45,576 bases of DNA. Origin: Acinetobacter apis. GTDB taxonomy: Bacteria; Pseudomonadota; Gammaproteobacteria; Pseudomonadales; Moraxellaceae. Where the stretch lies: contig NZ_FZLN01000006.1 in assembly GCF_900197575.1 (NCBI RefSeq), positions 1 to 45,576 on the forward strand, given 5' to 3'. Made by a program: the position numbers and the translations under genes. Of this stretch, positions 7,841 to 16,309 are shown in pieces. Below the pieces are notes generated by a model, which ran no database searches, was not told the origin of the DNA, and saw nothing but the letters and a program-made list of their open reading frames with translations. Position 1 is the stretch's first letter, and each line of letters starts with the position of its first letter.

Positions 7841-8455
7841 TTATTGTTCAGGGTTTTTGAAATGTTTTCTTAAAATAATAAATTGAATAATGATAAAAGA
7901 GAACATCACAATCATATCGCCAAATGAGGTAAATTCACCCCAATATTTGCCTTGCATAAATAAAAATGCAAAGAAAATATGCAAAGATGACATCACAATA
8001 AACATTGCAGCCCATGCATAGTTTAAATTGCGCCATCCTTTCGTTGTTAATTCTAAAAATGGACCAAATAAACGTTGAATCAGTGGGATACCTTGTTTAT
8101 TAAAGAGTGGAGAAAGTAAAAAAGCGCCTGCAAATAAAATGTTTAATAGCACAGCTTTTAAGCGGATATAGAAGTCATCACTAAGCATGAGCGTAATACC
8201 GCCAAAAATGACGGTCATAAATAGAATCAGCCACTGCTGTTTTTCTAGACGGAACTTTTGAAAGACAAAAAGGGCAGTATAAACCACAACCATTGAGATA
8301 ATCAGTGCTGCTGTTGCCACCAAAATATTGTTATTATCCACCCCACCTGTTGAACCAATCAATTCTAAAATTGGATGATGTGTATTTTTAGGATCAACAG
8401 TTTTATAAAAATAGAAAAAAATGATGAGGGGAATAAAGTCCAAAAGTGCTTTCAT
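7841..8455 (-). CDS. yciB: Inner-membrane septation protein A family (YciB)
   Basis: 204 aa with about five membrane spans. The start MKALLDFIPLIIFFYFYK is the YciB/IspZ signature, and the segment with KPLFNKQG-like SPLFNKQGIPLIQ fits the middle loop. YciB is an inner-membrane protein linked to cell division and envelope maintenance in enterics. It is the first gene of the yciB-yciI-coiled coil-mnmC operon, transcribed divergently from the PHP phosphatase across only 42 bp. Confidence 0.93.
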   Translation of the reverse strand: MKALLDFIPLIIFFYFYKTVDPKNTHHPILELIGSTGGVDNNNILVATAALIISMVVVYTALFVFQKFRLEKQQWLILFMTVIFGGITLMLSDDFYIRLKAVLLNILFAGAFLLSPLFNKQGIPLIQRLFGPFLELTTKGWRNLNYAWAAMFIVMSSLHIFFAFLFMQGKYWGEFTSFGDMIVMFSFIIIQFIILRKHFKNPEQ

Positions 8456-8486
8456 GTTAAAGTGTTTAATCCTATCTCGCGAGTCG

Positions 8487-8497
8487 TATAGTATAAT
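8487..8497 (+). promoter_or_regulatory. Probable -10 region(s) immediately before the PHP phosphatase start
   Basis: TATAGT (8487-8492) overlaps TATAAT (8492-8497), which touches the ATG at 8498. If TATAGT is used, transcription would begin at or next to the ATG. TATACT on the opposite strand (8490-8495) could serve yciB. No convincing -35 is visible. Confidence 0.4.
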
Positions 8498-9349
8498 ATG
8501 CAGAGTATCGATTTACATACACATAGCAATATTTCTGATGGTGAGTTAACCCCTGAAGCCTTAGTGCAAAAAGCATTTGCAACTGGGCTGCATACTTTAG
8601 CATTAACTGACCATGATTCAATGGATGGCGTTCAGCGGGCCCAAATTGCGGCTGCTGAATGTGGTATACGCATCATTCCTGGGGTAGAAATATCCAGCCA
8701 ATGGTCAAGACCATCGACCAATAAAGTGTATGGTGTGCATATTGTGGCATTAAATATGGCTGAGCCAGCATCACTAGATCACGTATTAAATCAGCAAAAA
8801 CATGTTCGGGCCATTCGCGCACAACAGATTTGTGAAAAACTCGAAAAAATATTGAAGCATGACTTTTATCCTGAGATCTTAGCAATGGCAGATGGACATG
8901 CAGATCGGATTACCCGAAGTCATATTGCTCAAGCACTTTTAGCAAACCGTGTTGTGAATCGACTGCAACAAGCATTTGATCGCTTTTTGAAAGAAGGCAA
9001 GCCTGCATTTGTTGCATTTAATTGGCTCAGTTTAGAAGAAACAATCTGTGCAATTCAAGAGGCGAAAGGTATTTCAGTTTTAGCACATCCGACCAAATAT
9101 AACTTATCTGCAACCAATGTACGTTATATGGTGGAGCGATTTGCACAGCATGGTGGTCATGCAATTGAACTCCCACCCATGTCTGAACCAGCATCGACAC
9201 GGCAAATGATTGATCGTTTAGCCGAGCAGTTTAGTTTAAAAGTTTCTATTGGAAGTGATTTTCATGGTTCCCATATGCCTTGGCTAAAGCTTGGACATAC
9301 GCCTCAGCCAAAGCCACATCAGTTGGGTGTGTGGGAAGCATTTAGTTGA
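8498..9349 (+). CDS. rnm: PHP-domain phosphatase, 3',5'-nucleotide phosphatase / RNase AM type
   Basis: 283 aa. PHP metal-binding motifs are clear: DLHTHSNISDG (residues 5-15), TDHDSMDGV (about 38-46), an internal HP in VLAHPTKY, and the C-terminal SDFHGS. The family (E. coli YciV/TrpH, renamed RNase AM) removes 3'-phosphates from 3',5'-bisnucleotides and matures 5' ends of RNAs including rRNA. The ATG at 8498 must be the start because metal ligands begin five residues later, yet no ribosome site precedes it. The stop codon directly abuts the stop of the convergent bestrophin gene. Confidence 0.88.
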   Translation: MQSIDLHTHSNISDGELTPEALVQKAFATGLHTLALTDHDSMDGVQRAQIAAAECGIRIIPGVEISSQWSRPSTNKVYGVHIVALNMAEPASLDHVLNQQKHVRAIRAQQICEKLEKILKHDFYPEILAMADGHADRITRSHIAQALLANRVVNRLQQAFDRFLKEGKPAFVAFNWLSLEETICAIQEAKGISVLAHPTKYNLSATNVRYMVERFAQHGGHAIELPPMSEPASTRQMIDRLAEQFSLKVSIGSDFHGSHMPWLKLGHTPQPKPHQLGVWEAFS

Positions 9350-10264
9350 TTATAAAAGATTATGATTTTTAACTTCGATGGGCGGTGGTAATGGCTGTCC
9401 CAAAGAAGTTAATAATTCACGTTCAATTAATCGCACGATAGAGTCAAGAGGTAAGTCATTATTTTGTACACCAAAAGGTTCTTCTAATTCCGCACCAAGT
9501 TTATCTAAACCTAAAAACAAATATGCCAATAAACATACCAATAAAGGCGTAAATAAACCAAGTACAGAGCCAAGGCAAAAAGGCAATAGAAAACAAAAAC
9601 AATACACAGCACGGTTAAGCAGCACCAAATATGCATAAGGCAATGGGGTACTTGCAATACGATCACAACCTGATTGGACTGCGCCTAGCTCAATAATATG
9701 CGTATTGACTTGGGTATAAAAAATATCGCTAATTTCACCCGCTCGGTAAGACGCAAGTAATTCTTCTTGCATTAAGCCCAAAATGTATTGTGGTGCATTA
9801 ACGTGTTGGTCTAAATACAAGAGTGTTTCTTGATCGAGCTGTAAGGTTTCGATGAATTGTTCAAGGTCAGCAGTTTGTTGACGTAAACGATCACGCAATA
9901 CATTGGCAAAGGCAATGGTATGATGAATTAAACATTCTCGCCGTGCAGCAGGCAATACTTTGCTGTTACGGTCTAAATGCCTTGAGCTTGCAATGAGCGA
10001 GCCCCACAGCTTACGACCTTCCCACCATCTGTCATAGCTTGCATTGTTTCTGAACACTAAAAAAATTGAAATAATGACGCCAAAAATAGTAAAGCCACCG
10101 CTAGTTGGAATTTGCGGGACGTGAATGATCTGCAAAAAAGATAAAACCTCAACCACAAGTGAGATGATAAATAACATCATCATTTGCGGGACGACTTGAG
10201 GCAATACGGTTCCTTTCCATGCAAACAAGATTTTGAAAATGTTATTTTTATCGCGAATGATCAT
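9350..10264 (-). CDS. Bestrophin-like ion channel family protein
   Basis: 304 aa, UPF0187/bestrophin family. The pore-lining N-terminal region ILFAWKGTVLPQV and helix FLVFRNNASYDRWWEGRKLWG (first part about 70-80) are the conserved bestrophin blocks; further spans lie near 210-255, followed by the EEPFGVQNNDLPLD motif shared with all bestrophins. It is a pentameric inner-membrane channel in the family; bacterial members conduct cations or anions and the ion is not decidable here. Single gene between rnm (zero-base gap, convergent) and radC (38 bp upstream). Confidence 0.9.
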   Translation of the reverse strand: MIIRDKNNIFKILFAWKGTVLPQVVPQMMMLFIISLVVEVLSFLQIIHVPQIPTSGGFTIFGVIISIFLVFRNNASYDRWWEGRKLWGSLIASSRHLDRNSKVLPAARRECLIHHTIAFANVLRDRLRQQTADLEQFIETLQLDQETLLYLDQHVNAPQYILGLMQEELLASYRAGEISDIFYTQVNTHIIELGAVQSGCDRIASTPLPYAYLVLLNRAVYCFCFLLPFCLGSVLGLFTPLLVCLLAYLFLGLDKLGAELEEPFGVQNNDLPLDSIVRLIERELLTSLGQPLPPPIEVKNHNLL

Positions 10265-10302
10265 ATTAAAATACGGGTGTTAACCTCATGGTAATGTAAA
10301 TA

Positions 10303-11001
10303 TTAATGTGTAATTAAACCATGTTCTAAGAAAGAGAATGAACTGGTTGGCGATATTATACAATGATCAATTAAATTAATTTCAAGTAAATGACAAGTCT
10401 GCTGAATTTTCTTGGTGAGCTGAAGGTCAGATTGAGATGGCTTGGCAACAGCAAATGGATGCGTATGGCAAATAATAATTTGTGATGCATGAGATTCAAT
10501 GATGTAGCGAGTAAAGGTATTCATGGAAAAATGGCATTGATTCAGCGATCCAAAAAACAGCTTTTTAAAGTGTAATTGATTTAAATCCGCATCTAAACAC
10601 AATACAGCAAAGACTTCTTGTTTCTCTCCTTGTAGCTGATAACGTAAAAATTTGATGACGTTTTCTGCACAATCAAAAGACTGTTTACCCGATGAATAAT
10701 CATTCTCGACATAACGCCGTCCCAATTCTTTCACTGCCATGAGCTGTGCATACTTGGTGCTCCCAATGCCATGAAAAGCCGTGAGGTCAGCCATTGAACA
10801 ATCAAAAATTGGATTTAAGCCGCCAAAATGCTGAATCAATTGTCGTGAAAGCTCAACTGCTGAGTGTTGTTTTGAGCCAGATCGTAGAAAAATTGCCAAT
10901 AATTCAGCATCGGATAAACTTTCTGCACCTTGTTTGAGTAAGCGTTCACGTGGACGCTCTTGTACAGGCCATGATTTGATAGAACAGTGAAGAGGATGCA
11001 T
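10303..11001 (-). CDS. radC: RadC family JAB/MPN-domain protein
   Basis: 232 aa. The N-terminal helix-hairpin-helix-like part includes RPRERLLKQGAESLSDAEL and FHGIGSTK; the C-terminal JAB1/MPN domain has the metal site HTHPFAVAKPSQSD with the expected two His and Asp. Most RadC proteins read HNHPSG at this point; here it is HTHPFA, so the loop differs while the metal ligands remain. The historic DNA-repair role is doubtful and the true activity is unknown. It is divergent from coaBC, as dfp/radC are in many gammaproteobacteria. Confidence 0.92.
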   Translation of the reverse strand: MHPLHCSIKSWPVQERPRERLLKQGAESLSDAELLAIFLRSGSKQHSAVELSRQLIQHFGGLNPIFDCSMADLTAFHGIGSTKYAQLMAVKELGRRYVENDYSSGKQSFDCAENVIKFLRYQLQGEKQEVFAVLCLDADLNQLHFKKLFFGSLNQCHFSMNTFTRYIIESHASQIIICHTHPFAVAKPSQSDLQLTKKIQQTCHLLEINLIDHCIISPTSSFSFLEHGLITH

Positions 11002-11030
11002 TCGTAGATACCGTTTGCTGTGCTTTACAC

Positions 11031-11059
11031 TTGGGAGAATCTCTATTTAATGCTATTGT
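11031..11059 (+). promoter_or_regulatory. Probable promoter for coaBC
   Basis: TTGGGA (11031-11036), 17-bp spacer, TATTGT (11054-11059), about 26 bp before the GTG start. Each box matches four of six consensus bases. Confidence 0.45.
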
Positions 11060-11092
11060 TCACCTCACTGCAAGACAAAGAGTAGTCTGTTT

Positions 11093-12340
11093 GTGAATTA
11101 TTTAGAAATAAATTCAAGTAAAAACATTATCTTGGCGGTTACAGGTGGCATTGCTGCCTATAAAAGCGCGATATTGGTTCGCCGTTTGAAAGATTATGGT
11201 TTTCATGTGCGTGTGGTCATGACCCAAGGGGCGCAGGCCTTTATTACACCGCTCACATTCCAAGCATTGTCTGGAAATTCTGTACATACCGCATTGTTAG
11301 ATTCAGATGCAGAAGCAGGCATGGGGCACATTGAGCTCGCACGCTGGGCTGACTTGGTTTTAGTTGCACCTGCCAGCTGTAATACCATTGCAAGATGTGC
11401 ACATGGTCTAGCAGATGACTTGCTGTCGACATTGTATTTGGCCACTAAAGCACCAGTATGGATTGCACCTGCGATGAATCAGCAAATGTGGGCTGCAAAA
11501 TCTACACAACGGAATTTATCGATTTTAAAAGCAGACGGTGTACATATTATTACCCCTGATTCAGGTGCACAAGCATGTGGCGATGTTGGATTAGGCCGTA
11601 TGCCTGAGCCTGAAGTCATTGCAGAACAGGTTCATGCTTATTTTCAGCAAACACAAAATACAACATCGCTTGGCATGTTGGCGGGTAAACGTGTGGCAAT
11701 TACCGCAGGACCAACACGTGAGGCGATTGATCCTGTGCGTTATATTTCAAATCAAAGCACAGGTAAAATGGGATTTGCTTTGGCAGAGGCCTGTTATGCG
11801 GCAGGAGCTGAGGTCACTTTAATTGCAGGGCCAGTATGTTTAAGTACACCATATGGGGTCAAGCGAAAGAATGTGGTGTCAGCAGCAGACATGCTCGCGC
11901 AAAGCATGGATGCACTCGAGACAGGCTGTGATATCTTCATTGCAACAGCTGCTGTGGCGGATTACCGTGTCGATGACATTGCAACACAAAAAATTAAAAA
12001 AATTGGTGATACTTTAGATTTAGAATTGGTGAAAAACCCAGATATTGTTGCAACAATTGCAGAACAAGCCCAGCGTCCATTTATGGTGGGTTTTGCAGCA
12101 GAAACACAGCATCTTGAAGATTATGCCAATGGCAAATTGGTCAATAAAAAGTTAGATATGATTGCTTGTAACGATGTCTCGCGTAAAGACATTGGCTTTG
12201 CTTCTGATGATAATGCAATGGTGGTGTTTTTTGCTAAGAAGTATGCCATGCCTGCACGCACTTTAGAGAAAGCACCTAAACTTGAGATTGCGCATGCATT
12301 GGTTGAGTCAATTGCACAGGCACTTCAAACACAAGCTTAA
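11093..12340 (+). CDS. coaBC: Bifunctional phosphopantothenoylcysteine decarboxylase / phosphopantothenate-cysteine ligase
   Basis: 415 aa, full-length CoaBC. The decarboxylase half has the flavin loop AVTGGIAAYKS (15-25), the catalytic His region MGHIELARWADLV and the substrate clamp PAMNQQMW. The ligase half begins after residue 190 with TAGPTREAIDPVRYISN and STGKMG. It performs two consecutive steps of coenzyme A synthesis in the cytoplasm. The start is a GTG with only a weak AAAGAG ribosome site. It is transcribed away from radC and converges with the MATE gene at a hairpin. Confidence 0.96.
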   Translation: MNYLEINSSKNIILAVTGGIAAYKSAILVRRLKDYGFHVRVVMTQGAQAFITPLTFQALSGNSVHTALLDSDAEAGMGHIELARWADLVLVAPASCNTIARCAHGLADDLLSTLYLATKAPVWIAPAMNQQMWAAKSTQRNLSILKADGVHIITPDSGAQACGDVGLGRMPEPEVIAEQVHAYFQQTQNTTSLGMLAGKRVAITAGPTREAIDPVRYISNQSTGKMGFALAEACYAAGAEVTLIAGPVCLSTPYGVKRKNVVSAADMLAQSMDALETGCDIFIATAAVADYRVDDIATQKIKKIGDTLDLELVKNPDIVATIAEQAQRPFMVGFAAETQHLEDYANGKLVNKKLDMIACNDVSRKDIGFASDDNAMVVFFAKKYAMPARTLEKAPKLEIAHALVESIAQALQTQA

Positions 12341-12346
12341 TATAAT

Positions 12347-12378
12347 GATTAAGCAGCCAAGTTATTGGTTGCTTAATC
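12347..12378. terminator. Hairpin between coaBC and the MATE gene, probable bidirectional terminator
   Basis: A 14-bp stem (12347-12360 with 12365-12378, one G-T pair) and GTTA loop, with AT-rich flanks but only short T runs. It includes the stop codon of the minus-strand MATE gene. Confidence 0.6.
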
Positions 12379-13708
12379 GTGTTTTATTTAAATAATACAG
12401 CCGAGCAAGTAATAAAACACAGGCTATAGATAAACCAATAATTAAGCCAATCCAAATAAATTCTGCACCTTGTCCATTAAAGCGAATCCAATAAATACTC
12501 AAAGGTAATGTAATGCCCCAATAAGCAAATAATGTGACCCACATCGGTGACTTGGTATCTTGCATACCACGCAAACAACCTGATGCACTCATTTGTAATC
12601 CATCGACCAATTGATACATGACACAAAAGCTAAGTAAATAGATGGTAATGGTGGCAACATGGGCATCATCAGTATATAGCGCGGTTAATTCTGATTTAAA
12701 GACAATTAAAAATGCCATAATCAAAAATGCCATACTTGCAGCCGTGATTAAACCTAGAATTTGAATTTGTTTTAATGCTGCCCAGTTTTTTTCGCCATAA
12801 TATGTTCCTACTCGAATGCTCAGTGCAATGCCTAGGGATAAAGGAATAGTAAACAATTGGCTTGTAATAGAAATCGCAATTTGATGTGCTGCAACCACTG
12901 TTTCACCAAGCACACTAATGATGATCGCAGCCATTGAAAATACACTGACTTCAAAAAACAGCGCTAATCCGATGGGCAATCCTAAAAAAAAGACTTTTTG
13001 AATAAGTGCTTTAGAAAAGGGTTGCCATTGAGAAAAAATGCCATCTTCTTGATAAATTGATGCTTTAGAAATATAAGTTGCTAAGCACAATAGCATTAAC
13101 CATTGTAAAACAGCAGTTGCAATTCCGCAGCCAGCACTGCCAAGTGCAGGCAATGGACCGATGCCATGCATAAATAAATAATTTAATGGAACCAACACCA
13201 CAAGTGATGCCAAACTCAAGAAAGTCACAGGGCGAGGGTAACCCAGTGCTTCAGAATAACAGCGCAATACGGTATATATACATACAGCAGGTAAACCAAA
13301 CGCAATGCTGTGCAAAAATAGGCTTGCTTTAGGATGAAGCGAAGCAGGTACTTTTAACCAAGGAAGTAAGAGTGGCATCAGTTGCAAAATGACAAAGGCA
13401 ACCAGACCTAAGATGGCGGCTAAACGCATGGCATGTTGTACCAAAGCTGCCAATTGATGTCGTTGCTTTGCACCTGTGGCTTCTGCAACCAAAGGGGTGG
13501 TGGCTAAAATGATTCCTGTGAATAACAACATGACAGGCAGCCAAATTCCAACACCAACCGCGATGGCAGCCAAATCGATTGAAGAAAACCGTCCAGCCAT
13601 AATGGTATCAATAAAACCTAAGCCTGCTTGCGCAAATTGCGTAATTAAAATCGGGATCATCAGCCCAAATAATCGTTTGAGCTCATTCCATGTTGAAGCA
13701 ATTTGCAT
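12362..13708 (-). CDS. abeM: MATE family multidrug efflux transporter (AbeM-like)
   Basis: 448 aa with about twelve membrane spans and two MATE halves. The N-terminal WNELKRLFGLMIPI, the QFAQAGLGFIDTIMAG helix and the mid-protein VAAHQIAISI block are typical of the NorM/AbeM branch; the length equals that of Acinetobacter AbeM, a proton-driven exporter of quinolones, dyes and aminoglycosides. The drug range is inferred from the family. AAGGA lies six bases before the ATG. Stand-alone gene with a 327-bp upstream region containing small palindromes. Confidence 0.88.
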   Translation of the reverse strand: MQIASTWNELKRLFGLMIPILITQFAQAGLGFIDTIMAGRFSSIDLAAIAVGVGIWLPVMLLFTGIILATTPLVAEATGAKQRHQLAALVQHAMRLAAILGLVAFVILQLMPLLLPWLKVPASLHPKASLFLHSIAFGLPAVCIYTVLRCYSEALGYPRPVTFLSLASLVVLVPLNYLFMHGIGPLPALGSAGCGIATAVLQWLMLLCLATYISKASIYQEDGIFSQWQPFSKALIQKVFFLGLPIGLALFFEVSVFSMAAIIISVLGETVVAAHQIAISITSQLFTIPLSLGIALSIRVGTYYGEKNWAALKQIQILGLITAASMAFLIMAFLIVFKSELTALYTDDAHVATITIYLLSFCVMYQLVDGLQMSASGCLRGMQDTKSPMWVTLFAYWGITLPLSIYWIRFNGQGAEFIWIGLIIGLSIACVLLLARLYYLNKTRLSNQ

Positions 13709-14035
13709 GGGGTATCCTTAATTCATAACATGTCATTATTTTAATGATGAAAGTTTTGAAGTACTGCCAATGTCATAGAATGACTTTTATGATGGCAAAA
13801 TTAATTCTTCTTGAATCATTATGCGGCGAAATTTAATCTGCCATGCAATCATTTTATATAAAAATAAGTACCAATTTGTGGTTCATTTTAAGTTGGTTGC
13901 TGCGTAAATGGTTGCATTATAGACCAACCTGCTGTTCAAATAACATGACATGATTCCTTTGAATAAAAACTTCAAAATGATTGAGGGCATGATAATATTT
14001 GCGCTGATGAATTTTATGTCGCATAGAGTACTTTT
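13709..14035. other. 327-bp intergenic region between the MATE and hemW genes
   Basis: No gene is supported here. It holds two short palindromes near the MATE start, TCATTA-TTT-TAATGA (13733-13747) and GTCAT-AGA-ATGAC (13772-13784), and a looser GTTGGT/ACCAAC pair near 13890-13928. These could be operator sites for the MATE gene. No clear promoter for hemW could be placed. Confidence 0.5.
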
Positions 14036-15190
14036 TTGACTTCATTGATCCCGCAAAATATTCCCCTTTCGTTATATATTCACATGCCATGGTGTGTGAA
14101 AAAATGCCCATATTGTGACTTTAATTCACATACTGTGCCAGATGGAGCTTTATCAGATTCTCTTGAGCAGTCTTATTTGGCTGCATTAGTGGCTGATTTT
14201 GAAACGCAAGTGGCTTATGCTCAAGGCCGAGAAATTGAAAGTGTTTTTATTGGTGGAGGCACGCCATCATTGATCTCAGCTGCAGGATATGAATGGTTAT
14301 TTCAGCAACTTAAAGCTCGATTAACCTTTACAGCCTCATGTGAAATTACATTAGAAGCAAATCCAGGCACTTTAGAGCATCAACCTTTTGAAGATTATTT
14401 GGCTGTTGGCATCAATCGCTTATCACTTGGTGTGCAGACATTTGATGCGGATCATTTACAGCGTTTAGGTCGAATTCATTCTGCAGCTCATGCAGTCAGT
14501 GCCATTGAGAATGCCAAACTTGCGGGTTTTGAACGTTTAAATGTTGACTTGATGCATGGCTTACCTGAACAAACGCTTGACCAAGCATTATTTGATTTAA
14601 AGCAAGCTGTTGAAGCCGGTGCAACACATATTTCATGGTATCAACTAACCATTGAGCCCAATACGGTATTCTTCCGTACGCAGCCTACTTTACCGGATGA
14701 ATCAACTTTATTTGATATTCAATCTAGCGGAGAAGCTTATTTACGTGCACAGGGTTTTATTCAATATGAAGTATCTGCATGGCGTAAAGAAGCACCATCT
14801 CAGCATAATGTAAATTATTGGCAGTTTGGTGACTATTTAGCCATTGGGGCAGGGGCGCATGGCAAGGTCACACAAGCAGATGGGGTTTATCGATTTCAAA
14901 AAACACGTATGCCAAAAGATTATTTGTCACAAACCCCCGCTGCCATGGTGCAGTTTCAACAAGTTCAAGCTGATGATTTGCCTTTTGAATTTATGATGAA
15001 TGCATTACGTTTAAATACAGGTGTACCACAATCATTTTATGCTGCACGTACAGGCATCCATTTCGACACCATTGCTACACAAGTGCATCATTTACAGCAA
15101 AAAGGCTTGATGTTAGATCAAGCTGATACTTTGGCTTGTACAAGCCATGGGCATCAGTTTTTAAATACCGTGCTTGAGTCTTTTTTATAA
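14036..15190 (+). CDS. hemW: HemW, radical SAM haem chaperone (coproporphyrinogen III oxidase-like)
   Basis: 384 aa. The radical SAM cluster motif is C20-x3-C24-x2-C27 inside MPWCVKKCPYC, followed by GGGTPSLIS and the LEANPGT strand. HemW resembles HemN but in other bacteria acts as a haem-binding chaperone; which applies here is inferred from the shorter length and the CxxxCxxC-DFNSH context. The start is TTG at 14036, forced by an in-frame stop 10 bp upstream and by the family N terminus; the ribosome site is weak (AGAG). It converges with aroE. Confidence 0.9.
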   Translation: MTSLIPQNIPLSLYIHMPWCVKKCPYCDFNSHTVPDGALSDSLEQSYLAALVADFETQVAYAQGREIESVFIGGGTPSLISAAGYEWLFQQLKARLTFTASCEITLEANPGTLEHQPFEDYLAVGINRLSLGVQTFDADHLQRLGRIHSAAHAVSAIENAKLAGFERLNVDLMHGLPEQTLDQALFDLKQAVEAGATHISWYQLTIEPNTVFFRTQPTLPDESTLFDIQSSGEAYLRAQGFIQYEVSAWRKEAPSQHNVNYWQFGDYLAIGAGAHGKVTQADGVYRFQKTRMPKDYLSQTPAAMVQFQQVQADDLPFEFMMNALRLNTGVPQSFYAARTGIHFDTIATQVHHLQQKGLMLDQADTLACTSHGHQFLNTVLESFL

Positions 15191-15216
15191 TTGAGGTTTG
15201 ATTGATCAAACCTCAA
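15191..15216. terminator. Hairpin between hemW and aroE
   Basis: Arms TTGAGGTTTGAT (15191-15202) and ATCAAACCTCAA (15205-15216) are perfectly complementary over 12 bp. The flanks are AT-rich but T runs are short, so it is probably a shared terminator of moderate strength. Confidence 0.65.
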
Positions 15217-15232
15217 ATTAAATATTATTTGG

Positions 15233-16033
15233 TTAAATAAAATCTTTTAATGCAGGCTTAACGCCATTCCAAATATAAAATGACTCGATGGCTTGTCCAA
15301 CTAACATTCCAAAGCCATCACTTGTTGGAACAGCTCGCGCTTTTGCCTGATCTAAAAAAGTCGATGGCTTACCATATGCCATTTCATAGGCATATGAAAA
15401 TTCAAGTGTAGCAGGTAAATTTAGGGCATCACCTGTGAGTGATGCTGAGGTCGCATTGATCACAATGTCAAATGAACCTTGTAATTGATCAAGCGCAATG
15501 GCCTCAAGCGATGTTGTGGTGGGTAATGCAGGTGCAACATCTTGAATGAGTTGTTCTGCACGTGCAAGGGTTCGGTTTGCAATGACAATCTGTTTTGCGC
15601 CAGCCATCGCAAGAGGATATACCACCCCACGTGTTGCGCCACCTGCACCTAAAATTAAAATTCGACTGTCTTTTAATGGCCATTTTAACGTCAATATAGC
15701 ATCAACCAAACCTTGTCCATCTGTGTTGTCACCATATAACTTTTGGTTTTCCATCCATAAGGTGTTCACCGCTTTTGCAATGGTTGCACGTGGTGTGAGT
15801 ACATCACAGCGCTGAAAAGCATGTTCTTTAAATGGTACAGTGACATTTAAGCCTTGACCACCTGTATGAAAAAAATGCTCGATGGTTTGCTCAAAAGCAT
15901 CAATTTCTGCGAATAGTTTATCGTATGTTATATTTAAGTGGGTGCTCTTGGCAAAAGATGTGTGTAGTTCAGGTGAGCGTGAGTGTTGAATAGGGTTTCC
16001 AATTACCGCAAACTTTTTAGGTGTTGATGTCAT
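15233..16033 (-). CDS. aroE: Shikimate dehydrogenase (NADP+)
   Basis: 266 aa, usual AroE length. The substrate pocket starts at VIGNPIQHSRSPELH (10-24); the catalytic Lys is in NVTVPFKEHAF; the NADP loop is LGAGGATRGV near 125-134 with NRTLARA binding the phosphate. It reduces 3-dehydroshikimate to shikimate in the cytoplasm for aromatic amino acid synthesis. TAGG lies ten bases before the ATG. Single gene on the minus strand. Confidence 0.96.
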   Translation of the reverse strand: MTSTPKKFAVIGNPIQHSRSPELHTSFAKSTHLNITYDKLFAEIDAFEQTIEHFFHTGGQGLNVTVPFKEHAFQRCDVLTPRATIAKAVNTLWMENQKLYGDNTDGQGLVDAILTLKWPLKDSRILILGAGGATRGVVYPLAMAGAKQIVIANRTLARAEQLIQDVAPALPTTTSLEAIALDQLQGSFDIVINATSASLTGDALNLPATLEFSYAYEMAYGKPSTFLDQAKARAVPTSDGFGMLVGQAIESFYIWNGVKPALKDFI

Positions 16034-16163
16034 GATCTTATGGCCTAGAATGAGTCAATTAAATAGTTGAATAAAAAAGAAAATTATTGTGAATTTATAG
16101 GCAATCAAATGATTTGTAAATAAATAATGTAAGTGATGTTGTGCAAAAAGTAACATTATATTT

Positions 16164-16191
16164 TTGTATTTTCTAGCATTCAGCATATAAT
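16164..16191 (+). promoter_or_regulatory. Probable promoter for the OmpA-like gene
   Basis: TATAAT at 16186-16191, with a partial -35 TTGTAT at 16164-16169 (16-bp spacer). It would give a leader of about 110 nt. The rest of the 276-bp gap from 16034 is AT-rich with nothing else recognised. Confidence 0.5.
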
Positions 16192-16309
16192 CAACCTCAT
16201 GTACATCATGAAGTTTTCATAAAAAAATAGCCCAATAATTAGAACGATCAATAAATATTTGAGTGCTATATGACATAACAATAAGTTGGGACGCCAAAGG
16301 AGCATGATC

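Noticed and set aside
13744..13842. A roughly 31-codon frame on the plus strand in the MATE-hemW gap
   Set aside because: No ribosome site, no recognisable composition, and short enough to occur by chance in AT-rich DNA.
13917..14111. 64-codon minus-strand frame across the hemW start
   Set aside because: It overlaps the conserved cysteine motif of hemW on the other strand and has no ribosome site.
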